Assembly: GCA_964553915.1 (NCBI GenBank)
Contig: CAZKMM010000117.1
Location: 1 to 8,109, forward strand
DNA: 8,109 nucleotides
Source of the DNA: CAZKMM01 sp964553915
Lineage (GTDB): Bacteria > RBG-13-61-14 > DRUE01
Direction: 5' to 3'
Part shown: positions 1-6,914 of the stretch, piece after piece
Layout: every line of letters begins with the position of its first letter
Numbering within the stretch: the first letter of the stretch is position 1
Translations under genes and position numbers: made by a program
Notes under the pieces: generated by a model
What the model was told of the DNA's origin: nothing
The model's database searches: none
The model's input: only the letters and a program-made list of their open reading frames with translations

Positions 1-3000
1 GGCTTAAAATTGCTTCAATTGAAGGAAGATGGGTTTTATTCAGATTAAGAACGGTTTCAAAAGACTGGCGCGCTCTTTCTAAATCCCCGAACCCATCCCG
101 ATAAATCAACCCCAGCTGATAATAATCCTCAATCTTTTTCTCTGCAGAAGGCTCCAGTTCCACAATCTTTTGATAAGCGGTCTCTGCCTCCCGCCATTTC
201 TGTGCCTGAACCAGAGCCTCGCCCAGCCTCCGCCAGCCCAGAAGATAATCCGGCTTAACCTCCACTGCTTTCTTATAATGGGCAACCGCACTCTCTAATT
301 GATTGAGCTTTTTATCTAAAATCTCTCCTTTTTCCACTAATCCCTGAGCGATCAACCCGGGGTCTTTACTGCTCCGAACCAGTCGGTCATAGCTGGAAAG
401 AGCCTTTGTCCAGTTCTCCTGCTTCTGATACAAATTCACCAGAAGCCGAAGCGAGGGATAATGGTCCGGCCTGAGATTTAAAGCCCGCTCCAGATAATCC
501 ACTGCCGGCTCGGTCTTGCCCAGCTCTGCTTCCAGCTCCCCCATTTTATGAAGCCGGTCAAATAACCGCTTTTTATCCCCCACTTCCTCCAGGGCAAGAA
601 CCAGCTCTCTGCCAAAACTCTCTGCTGAGACCTTGTCCTCCCGCTCCAGATATAGCTCAAACAATCTCTCCAGAGGCTCCAAATAATGAGGCTTGAGCTG
701 GCAGGAAGCCTGATAGTATTCCAGCGCCCTATCTATTTTGTCCAGCTTTTCCTCTACCTGTCCAAAATGATATAAAATCTCTGCCCGGCGGAGAGTTTCT
801 TCCTGGTCAAGATATTTGCTCCAGATTTGATATAGCTTCTCCGCTTCTTCCCAGCGCTGATGAGCATAATAAATCTCTGCCAGAGGCTTTAGCGCAGGGA
901 GATATTCTGAATCTATAACTACCGCCCGGGCATAATAATTCTCTGCCCGAGACTCATCTCCCAGCTTCTCCTGATAAAGAGCACCTATCCGGGTATAAAG
1001 CTCCTTTTGTTCCTGGGGGCTTTCACTTAATTCTGCTTTTCTTTCCAGAATCTTAATCAGACCCGCCCAGTCCTGGTGTCTTTGGTATATCCCCTCTGCT
1101 AAATCCAGTGCCCGTAAGTCCGAAGGATAAAGCTGATGTGCCTGCTCATAGAGCCGGAGAGCAGAATCATCATCCCCCAGCTCCTTCTCATATATCTCTC
1201 CTGCCTGTAAATAAAGCTCATAGCTTTCCTGGGGCGAAGTCCCTGTCTTGGCTCCTGCCAGCTGAACCAGATACTTAACCTGCTCCTCTGGCTCGCCCTT
1301 TGCCTGATATAGGGAAATTAAAGCCCGAAGAGCTGGCTCATTAGCTGGCTCCAGCTCCAGCGCCCGAAGATGGGCTTCTATTGCTCGCTCTGTCTCTCCC
1401 AGCTTCTCCTGATAAATCTTGCCGACCCGATTGAGCAGAGAAACCTGCTCGGTTTTATCCCCGGAGATTTTAACCAGCTTTTCTAAAACCGGGATCAGCT
1501 TCTGATAGGCTTCCAGCTCCGGGTAGAGTCTTTCCAATGCCCTCAGCACCTGCTCATCCATCTCCACCAGCTTCTCTGCCTCTTCATAAGCGCTGACCGC
1601 CTTTTCTATCTGGCGAAGTTTTTGCTCATAAATCTCACCCGCATAGGCAAAAAGCCGGGCTTTTTCACTCGCATCGGAGACCAGGGAAATTTTCTTCTCC
1701 ACCACACCCACCAGCTCCTGCCAGCGCTCCAGCTTCTGATATAGCCTCTCCAGGGCATTCAGGATTTCAAGATTTTCCGGCTCCAAAGAATGAGCCCCAA
1801 GTAAAGATTCAATCGCAAGCTCAGACTGGTTTAACTTTTCCTGATAAATCCGGGCAGATTCCAGATATAGCTGAATCCGACGCTCCCGCTCCTTGATCAA
1901 ACCAATCTCACGATTGATGACCGAAACCAGCTCCTCCCAGCTTCCTTGTGCCTGATAAAGCCGATGCAATTCCTCCAGCCCATAAAGCCAATCCGGACGA
2001 AGATTCATCAGTGCCCGAAGGGTGGAAATCGTCCGTTCCGGCTCTCCCAGTTTTTTTTCATAAACTTCTGCCAGTTGGTGGTGGAGAAAGGTTAAAAGCT
2101 CCGGGTCGGTCTGAAGAGAAATCTCTTTGCTTAAAGCATCTGCCAAAACTTTCCAGTGAGAAAGCTCCAGACCAATCAGCTCCAGCTCCCGAACCACTGC
2201 TATAGAATCTGAATAAGCACTGCTTAACCGTAAGTATTCCTCCAGTGCCCGCTCCTTTTCCCCCAGCTCCCGGAAAAGAAACCGGACATATTCCAGCTCC
2301 CGCACCAGAGCCTGCCCCTCAGAAACCAGACTTAATGATACCTCAAGAAGCTCAGCTAATTTATCTTTATCTCCCCCCCAACCGTAGTATTCCAGAAGGC
2401 TGAATAAATAAACCGGGTCCGGATTCAACTGATGGGCTTCAGCCAGTTCCGAATTTATCGCCTCTTTTTGTTCCAAGCCTTTTTCCCAGCCAATCCTTCC
2501 TGCCTGCCAGAAATATCCTGCCTTCAGCTCAGAGGCAAAATTCCGTGCCAGCTCCCGAATTAGAGCCAGAGCACTCTCCCAGTCAGACTGGAAAAAGGAA
2601 ATCTCCAAAAGAGCCAGATAAATTAATTCGCTGGAGGTCTGCTCCAGCGCCCGTTCATATTCCAGCCGGGCATCACGGGGCGCTCCCAGAAAACTCTCAG
2701 AATAAAATCCCTGGCGAGCTAAAAGCACTGAACTTAAAACCGGGCTGGAAACCCGCTCCATAAATTCTGCCCAGACCGCTTTCAATTCCTGCCAGCGCTT
2801 TGCCCGATAAAAAAGCCAGCGCCGGGCATCTTGAAGAATTAAATCCCTGCTCTCCGCACTTAATAATTCCCCCCAGAGAGATTCTGAGCTTTCGGTCTCC
2901 TGAAAAAGTTTTTCCAGCTCCCAGGCTCCCAGAAATAAAAGAAATGGGTAAATCAAACTGGAACCAGCCAGAGATAAAACCCGCTCCTGGGCTTTTAGAT

Positions 3001-4470
3001 AGTTCTCCCGAGCACGCTTTTCCCTCAAAGTCCGCCACAGACAAAGATATGGGAAAAGAAATTCCGGCTCCTGCTCTATTAAATCCCTCCAGGCACTTAC
3101 CGCCAGCTCGGTCCTGGCTAAGCCCAGCTCAGAGATAATCGCCCTTCTCCAGGCATAATAAACTCGGTTCTCTTTGGGAGTAACCAGATTTTCTATTGCC
3201 AGGTTTATCTTTAAATAAGCCTCATAATCTCCCCGAGCCAGTAAAATCTGCTCCAGGCTTCTTAACACCGGAAACTGGCTCGGTGCTACTTCCAGAGCTT
3301 GAAGATAATCTTTAGAAGAGGCTTCTAAATCATTCTCTCCATAAAGCTCTGCCTCGGCTTTTAAAATTAAAAGAGCTTGAAGCTCTTTAGGGTCCTGAGT
3401 CAGCAGAAGTTCTTGCTCCAGTCCCTTAATCAGCTCCTGCCAGTTTCTTTGCCTGAACGCCAGGCTCTGGCGGATTCTGAGCAGGCTCAGATGCTCGGGT
3501 TTAAGCTCCTCTGCTCTCTCCAGCGCCACCTGGCAGGAAGAAAAATCTTCCAAAAAGTTTAAATAAATCTCTGCCAGCTCCACCAGATAAGCAAATTTCA
3601 GCTCCGGGTCAGGAATGAGCTGAGAAATTGCCTCCAGCGACCGAGCCAGAAGCTTTAAATTCTGACTCTCCCGGGCTAAACTCTCCAGCCTCCACCAGGC
3701 AAAAAGATTTTCCGGGTCCAGCTCCACCACCTGCAAAATCAGCTCCAGCTCTTTTTCCGGTTCCTGGCTCTGCTGGTAAAATCTGCTCAACTTGAAAAGC
3801 AAAAGCGCCCGAAACCACTTCTCCCCAGGGTCAAGCTCTTCCAGAAACCTCTCCAGCGCCTGCTTTAATTCTTTTTCCTGGCGGAGCGATTCTAAAATCT
3901 CTATCACCGCAGGAAGGGAATAAATTGACCGGGGAGAGTCAGAAATTTTCAAATACCAGTCCAGCGCAGAAAGCGGAGAGCCAATCCTACTCTCCATTAA
4001 ATTGGCGCAGCGGAAGGCATAAGCCTGCGACATCTCCAGCTGATTTTTAGCTTCTGCCAGTTGAAAAAGTGCCTGATAGGCTTCTGCCAGCCCCTTCCAG
4101 TTACCTGCTTCCAGATAAATCTGCGCCCGGGTTAAAAGCCCGGGAAGATAATCCGGAGATTCCTTTAAAATCTCAGCTAAAAGTTCCTCTGACTTTGCTG
4201 GCTCTCCCAGAGAAAAGGCTAAAAGCCGTGCCCGGAGAAGCTTATAAGCCCGCGCCTCTTCAAAAGAAGAAACCTCTGCCAGCTCCTGATATATCTGCGC
4301 TAAGGCACTAAAATCCCGCTCGGTAAATGCCTGAATCCGCAATAAACTGAGCGATAAATAACGCCATTTTGAATCCGGCTCAATCCGGGAAAAAAGCCTC
4401 TTTGCCTCTTCCCGCTCCCCTGTCTCCAGCCAGAACTCACCTGCTTTTAAAAAAAGCCACTCCCGCTCCT
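1..4470 (-). repeat. At least 21 tandem 72-residue (about 216-bp) TPR super-repeats
   Basis: Taking the hydrophobic residue of the G-x-[I/hydrophobic]-Y position as an anchor, I find it at residues 62, 132, 207, 280, 351, 423, 494, 566, 638, 709, 781, 852, 924, 996, 1068, 1142, 1214, 1288, 1362, 1433 and 1505 of the protein. Spacings are 70-75 residues and the mean is 72.15. Each unit fits two helical hairpins, one of about 34 residues (canonical TPR) and one of about 38. The protein units are diverged, but DNA identity persists locally: a 22-nt stretch is shared near 957-978 and 1396-1417, two units apart. Anchors in the first third are weaker and rest on register as much as on sequence. Confidence 0.8.
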
Positions 4471-4618
4471 CCTGATTAGCGGTAAGTTCTGCTTCTTTTT
4501 CTAAAAGACGGGCAAGACCGGGTTTATCCTCAGCTAAAAGCGCCTCTAATTGCTTCTGGCGAACCCCTACTCTCTCTCCCAAGCCAGAAAGAATTTCCCT
4601 CGCTTTTTCCTCGCCCAT
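1..4618 (-). CDS. Giant tetratricopeptide-repeat (TPR) protein, 3' end outside the window
   Basis: One open frame runs from ATG 4616-4618 to the left edge with no stop, giving 1539 complete codons; the C-terminus is missing. I see no signal peptide or membrane segment, so it is probably cytoplasmic. After about 45 residues of charged helix the rest is helical repeat. Each unit follows a pattern like G-x-I-Y-x-x-K-L-G-x-x-x-x-A-x-x-x-Y-x-x-A-L, then L-x-P, then A-L-x-x-L-x-x-L-Y, W-x-E-L. This is a canonical TPR hairpin followed by a second helical hairpin. The later half (after about residue 850) keeps the LG motif best; the first half is more diverged. ATG 4618 is the first start codon after an in-frame stop, lies 16 nt past the preceding gene's stop, and has no clear Shine-Dalgarno, so translational coupling is likely. 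TPR arrays bind proteins and lack catalytic residues, so the likely role is a scaffold; partners are unknown. No function more precise than TPR protein can be read. Confidence 0.93.
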   Translation of the reverse strand, partial: MGEEKAREILSGLGERVGVRQKQLEALLAEDKPGLARLLEKEAELTANQEEREWLFLKAGEFWLETGEREEAKRLFSRIEPDSKWRYLSLSLLRIQAFTERDFSALAQIYQELAEVSSFEEARAYKLLRARLLAFSLGEPAKSEELLAEILKESPDYLPGLLTRAQIYLEAGNWKGLAEAYQALFQLAEAKNQLEMSQAYAFRCANLMESRIGSPLSALDWYLKISDSPRSIYSLPAVIEILESLRQEKELKQALERFLEELDPGEKWFRALLLFKLSRFYQQSQEPEKELELILQVVELDPENLFAWWRLESLARESQNLKLLARSLEAISQLIPDPELKFAYLVELAEIYLNFLEDFSSCQVALERAEELKPEHLSLLRIRQSLAFRQRNWQELIKGLEQELLLTQDPKELQALLILKAEAELYGENDLEASSKDYLQALEVAPSQFPVLRSLEQILLARGDYEAYLKINLAIENLVTPKENRVYYAWRRAIISELGLARTELAVSAWRDLIEQEPEFLFPYLCLWRTLREKRARENYLKAQERVLSLAGSSLIYPFLLFLGAWELEKLFQETESSESLWGELLSAESRDLILQDARRWLFYRAKRWQELKAVWAEFMERVSSPVLSSVLLARQGFYSESFLGAPRDARLEYERALEQTSSELIYLALLEISFFQSDWESALALIRELARNFASELKAGYFWQAGRIGWEKGLEQKEAINSELAEAHQLNPDPVYLFSLLEYYGWGGDKDKLAELLEVSLSLVSEGQALVRELEYVRFLFRELGEKERALEEYLRLSSAYSDSIAVVRELELIGLELSHWKVLADALSKEISLQTDPELLTFLHHQLAEVYEKKLGEPERTISTLRALMNLRPDWLYGLEELHRLYQAQGSWEELVSVINREIGLIKERERRIQLYLESARIYQEKLNQSELAIESLLGAHSLEPENLEILNALERLYQKLERWQELVGVVEKKISLVSDASEKARLFAYAGEIYEQKLRQIEKAVSAYEEAEKLVEMDEQVLRALERLYPELEAYQKLIPVLEKLVKISGDKTEQVSLLNRVGKIYQEKLGETERAIEAHLRALELEPANEPALRALISLYQAKGEPEEQVKYLVQLAGAKTGTSPQESYELYLQAGEIYEKELGDDDSALRLYEQAHQLYPSDLRALDLAEGIYQRHQDWAGLIKILERKAELSESPQEQKELYTRIGALYQEKLGDESRAENYYARAVVIDSEYLPALKPLAEIYYAHQRWEEAEKLYQIWSKYLDQEETLRRAEILYHFGQVEEKLDKIDRALEYYQASCQLKPHYLEPLERLFELYLEREDKVSAESFGRELVLALEEVGDKKRLFDRLHKMGELEAELGKTEPAVDYLERALNLRPDHYPSLRLLVNLYQKQENWTKALSSYDRLVRSSKDPGLIAQGLVEKGEILDKKLNQLESAVAHYKKAVEVKPDYLLGWRRLGEALVQAQKWREAETAYQKIVELEPSAEKKIEDYYQLGLIYRDGFGDLERARQSFETVLNLNKTHLPSIEAILS

Positions 4619-4634
4619 TTCTAAAAAATCAAAT

Positions 4635-5213
4635 CTATTGCTCTGCTAAAAGCTGATAAACTACCTGATATAAACGGTCGGCAAATTGCTCCGGACTGGA
4701 ACCGGTCCCTTTATTGATATATTTTGCAGGAGCGGTATATTTTAAAACTTTCTTAAAAGTATCATCGCATTTATAAGCGGTAAAAAAGAGAATCGGGGTC
4801 AGCCTCCTGCGGTCAAAACCCCGCTCAACCGCCCGAAAAATTACCGCAGCATTAATTCCGTTTAAAATTGGCATTGCCACATCCAGTATTGCCAGGCTTA
4901 CCGGCTGGTTAGTTTTAATTCGCTCCGTGACCTTGGTAATAAATTCTTCTCCGTTCTTGCAGGACTCTACCTGCTTGGCAATTCCTCGCTCCTGCATCAT
5001 CTTGCTGATGGTCTTTAAAAGCAGGGGGCTATCTTCCGCAGCAATCACATATTGTAAAGGGCGAATCTTTTGAGCCTTTGCCTCTTCCTCGGTGCGAAGA
5101 ATCAGCCCGCAGTTAGCACAATGAGCAATCTCCTCTCCCTCAGAAACCATTACAAAATATTCCACATCTTCACCACAGCTTGGACAAAATAATTTCTTCG
5201 GCGGGTTTGCCAA
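4635..5213 (-). CDS. Zinc-ribbon / receiver-domain response regulator
   Basis: This 192-residue protein has two parts. Residues 10-35 form a four-cysteine zinc ribbon (C10-x2-C13, C32-x2-C35). Residues about 54-190 form a CheY-like receiver with acidic pair E60/D61, phosphoacceptor D111 in LAILDVAMP, T145 in ILFFTAY and K168 in KYINKG. All receiver phosphorylation residues are therefore present, although the usual KP is KG here. There is no DNA-binding or enzymatic output domain, so signalling is probably by protein contact, perhaps through the ribbon or the co-transcribed TPR protein. No histidine kinase is in the window. The start is TTG at 5211-5213, chosen because a strong Shine-Dalgarno (AAAGGAG, 5221-5227) sits 7 nt upstream and no better start is in frame. 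It is the first gene of its unit, with its own promoter at 5238-5266. The family assignment is firm; the pathway is unknown. Confidence 0.92.
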   Translation of the reverse strand: MANPPKKLFCPSCGEDVEYFVMVSEGEEIAHCANCGLILRTEEEAKAQKIRPLQYVIAAEDSPLLLKTISKMMQERGIAKQVESCKNGEEFITKVTERIKTNQPVSLAILDVAMPILNGINAAVIFRAVERGFDRRRLTPILFFTAYKCDDTFKKVLKYTAPAKYINKGTGSSPEQFADRLYQVVYQLLAEQ

Positions 5214-5220
5214 TTTCTCT

Positions 5221-5227
5221 CTCCTTT
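5221..5227 (-). promoter_or_regulatory. Strong ribosome binding site deciding a TTG start
   Basis: On the minus strand AAAGGAG lies 7 nt before TTG 5213. It is what fixes the unusual start codon of the zinc-ribbon response regulator. Confidence 0.75.
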
Positions 5228-5237
5228 GTTTTTTTCC

Positions 5238-5266
5238 AAAATACTTCTCCCTGCCCTAAATGTCAA
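5238..5266 (-). promoter_or_regulatory. Sigma70-type promoter for the regulator-TPR unit
   Basis: On the minus strand a perfect TTGACA (5261-5266) is followed after exactly 17 nt by TATTTT (5238-5243), which keeps the three most conserved -10 positions. Transcription would begin near 5231 and leave a leader of about 18 nt that contains the Shine-Dalgarno of the response regulator. Confidence 0.55.
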
Positions 5267-5273
5267 GCAGGGA
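5248..5273. promoter_or_regulatory. Inverted repeat around the -35 box, possible operator
   Basis: Seven-base arms TCCCTGC (5248-5254) and GCAGGGA (5267-5273) are separated by 12 nt. The spacer ends with the -35 hexamer of the 5238-5266 promoter, so a dimeric regulator bound here would block or contact RNA polymerase. It could also be chance or a weak RNA hairpin; no T-tract follows it on either strand. Confidence 0.3.
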
Positions 5274-5275
5274 AT

Positions 5276-5322
5276 AAAAAGTTAACCTCTTTATTTAGAT
5301 GGACTATTTCCAGAAAAAGGTT
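5276..5322 (-). terminator. Probable intrinsic terminator after the phosphoglycerate mutase gene
   Basis: Reading the minus strand just after the TGA stop, AACCTTTTT (5314-5322) can pair with AAAGAGGTT (5284-5292), nine pairs including one G-U. The 21-nt loop contains a small inner hairpin (TGGA/TCCA). After AAC comes a run of five T (5276-5280). The stem is AT-rich and the T-run short, so termination may be partial, but the placement between the mutase stop and the next promoter is right. Confidence 0.4.
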
Positions 5323-5329
5323 TATTTCT

Positions 5330-6886
5330 TCAAGGCTTGACCAGAATCCCATCTCCGAAAACCAGAGCCCGATAGGCACGCTCCACCCTCTCCCATCTCT
5401 CCTCTCTATCCAGTGCCCAGAACCTGCCCATTACTGTGGCAACCCTGCCCAGACCCAGCCGGGAGCAGTAATCCTCCAGCTGAGCAATGTAATAAGCTCC
5501 GCTTTCCGGTCGCTCCCCTCTCCGCCCCAAAAGACAATGAAGATAAACCTGCTCCAGCTCTTCTTTCCTGGATAAATCCAAAAGCGCGAAAAGATGCTCC
5601 AGACTCCCGTGCGAGCTGTAAAAACTAACAATCCCGAGGAGATGAAGTGGAAGCTTTTTTTCCCGGGAAAGCTGAATTGCCTCTAAAAAAACCGGGTTCT
5701 TGAAAAAATCTCCCTTTTCAATTGCCAGGTCGATCCGGAGCCGGTCCGAATAAATCTTCCTGCCCGCACCAATATGAAGATGTCCGGCTTCAGAATTTCC
5801 CACTGTGCCCTCGGGCATTCCCACGCTCAAACCCGAGGCTTTTAAAATGGTATGAGGGAAATCCTGCCAGAGCCGGTCAAAATTGCTGGTATTTGCCTTG
5901 AGAATCAAATTCCCGTATTCCTCTTCCCTCCAACCCCAGCCGTCCAGAATTAAAAGTAAAACCCGCTCGGAGCGGAGGGGAAAATCTTTTAACAGGTTTT
6001 TTCCGCTCATTTCCCGGGGCAGGGGAAGATTGAACAAAGAAAGGATGGTTGGTGCCAGGTCAATCAGCTCCCCTTCAGGAAGAGAAAGCTTTTTTCCTTT
6101 CAGCCGGGCATCTGCCAGAATCAAGGGCACCGGACTGGAGGTATGACCGGTATCTATGGCACCATCCGGATAAAGCCATTTTTCCACGGTCCCGTGGTCC
6201 GCGGTAATCAGACAGGTGATGCCCAGAGAAAGTGCCTTTTCCACCACTCTTGCCATCTGCTGGTCAACCACTTCCACTGCTTTTAAAATTGCGGATTCAT
6301 TTTCCAGATGCCCGACCACATCCACATTGGCAAAATTTATCACAATAAATTTATATGCCGGGTTGGAAATAAGCTCCAGGGACTTTTCAGCTACCTGTTG
6401 GGCACTCAGCTCCGGCACCTTTGAATAATCATCTACCTGGGGCGAAGGAATCACCACCCGCTCCTCACCAGGAAATGGCTCCACCCGCTTTCCATTCAAA
6501 AAATATCCCAGATGAATCGCCTTTTCTGACTCACTGATTTTGAGAATAGAAATCCCGGCAGAGCTTAGAACCTCACAGAGGGTATTTTTCAGCCTTTCCT
6601 CCGGGGGAAAAGCTACCCTGGCATTAAGGGAAGGATGATATTCAATCATTGTATAAAGCTGAACCGGTCCTGCGGTAGGGAAATAAGGAAAATCCGGTTC
6701 GGTCAAAGCCCGGCTCAGCTCCACCTCCCGCTCTCCCCGAAGGTCGTAAAAAATTACTACCTCACCCGGCTGAATTCGGTAAATCGGCTTTCCCTGAGCA
6801 TCCGCCCGAACCAAGGGACTGAGCTCCTCATCCCCTTCCCCTTTTTGATACCGCCGACGCACCGCCTCGGACATTAAATGCTTCAT
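5330..6886 (-). CDS. Circularly permuted 2,3-bisphosphoglycerate-independent phosphoglycerate mutase
   Basis: The family interconverts 3- and 2-phosphoglycerate in glycolysis through a phosphoserine and two metal ions. This 518-residue protein carries its motifs in permuted order. The native C-terminal half comes first: substrate Arg50 and Arg53, Lys122, metal ligands Asp189/His193, Asp230/His231 and His248. After the native end (EMSGK, to about 296) and a short linker comes the native N-terminal half: Asp315 in LDGWG, nucleophile Ser365 in GNSEAGH, His426, Arg456, Arg488 and Arg494. The protein stops after the FGDG motif. Against Bacillus stearothermophilus numbering recalled from memory, spacings D12-S62, S62-H123, H123-R153, R153-R185, K336-D403, D403-D444 and D444-H462 are all identical here. 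The residue matching catalytic Asp154 is Gly457. Start ATG 6886 is chosen because AGGTG lies 8 nt upstream and homology begins near residue 4; an upstream ATG at 6964 would add 26 unrelated residues and overlap the previous gene by 50 nt. ATG 6874 is also possible. Confidence 0.92.
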   Translation of the reverse strand: MKHLMSEAVRRRYQKGEGDEELSPLVRADAQGKPIYRIQPGEVVIFYDLRGEREVELSRALTEPDFPYFPTAGPVQLYTMIEYHPSLNARVAFPPEERLKNTLCEVLSSAGISILKISESEKAIHLGYFLNGKRVEPFPGEERVVIPSPQVDDYSKVPELSAQQVAEKSLELISNPAYKFIVINFANVDVVGHLENESAILKAVEVVDQQMARVVEKALSLGITCLITADHGTVEKWLYPDGAIDTGHTSSPVPLILADARLKGKKLSLPEGELIDLAPTILSLFNLPLPREMSGKNLLKDFPLRSERVLLLILDGWGWREEEYGNLILKANTSNFDRLWQDFPHTILKASGLSVGMPEGTVGNSEAGHLHIGAGRKIYSDRLRIDLAIEKGDFFKNPVFLEAIQLSREKKLPLHLLGIVSFYSSHGSLEHLFALLDLSRKEELEQVYLHCLLGRRGERPESGAYYIAQLEDYCSRLGLGRVATVMGRFWALDREERWERVERAYRALVFGDGILVKP

Positions 6887-6914
6887 CTCCCCCACACCTA
6901 AATCAGTTTTTACC

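Noticed and set aside
1948..4311. Several plus-strand frames of 60-115 codons (for example 1948-2205, 2545-2763, 2800-3138, 4069-4311) and minus-strand frames in other phases (106-291, 478-660, 2697-3044, 3609-3818)
   Set aside because: They are shadows of the TPR gene. Its Glu/Leu-rich codons (GAG, CTG) leave few stops in other frames; the products are low-complexity, proline/serine-rich or tryptophan-rich and lack ribosome sites.
1..4618. Very frequent CCAGCTCC / CTCCAGC words on the plus strand, looking like a Chi-type or DNA-uptake motif
   Set aside because: They are explained by repeated Glu-Leu and Leu-Glu codons (GAG CTG, CTG GAG) in the TPR protein and fade outside it.
5963..5975. 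Near-perfect palindrome CCGCTC-G-GAGCGG at the permutation junction, a possible scar of recombination
   Set aside because: It is short and coincides with ordinary arginine, serine and glutamate codons; there are no flanking direct repeats to support a scar.
5180..6877. Plus-strand and off-phase frames over the mutase gene (5180-5575, 5413-5628, 5431-5631, 5883-6146, 6216-6428, 6635-6877)
   Set aside because: All lie over confidently assigned coding sequence with conserved catalytic motifs on the minus strand, and none gives a recognisable protein.
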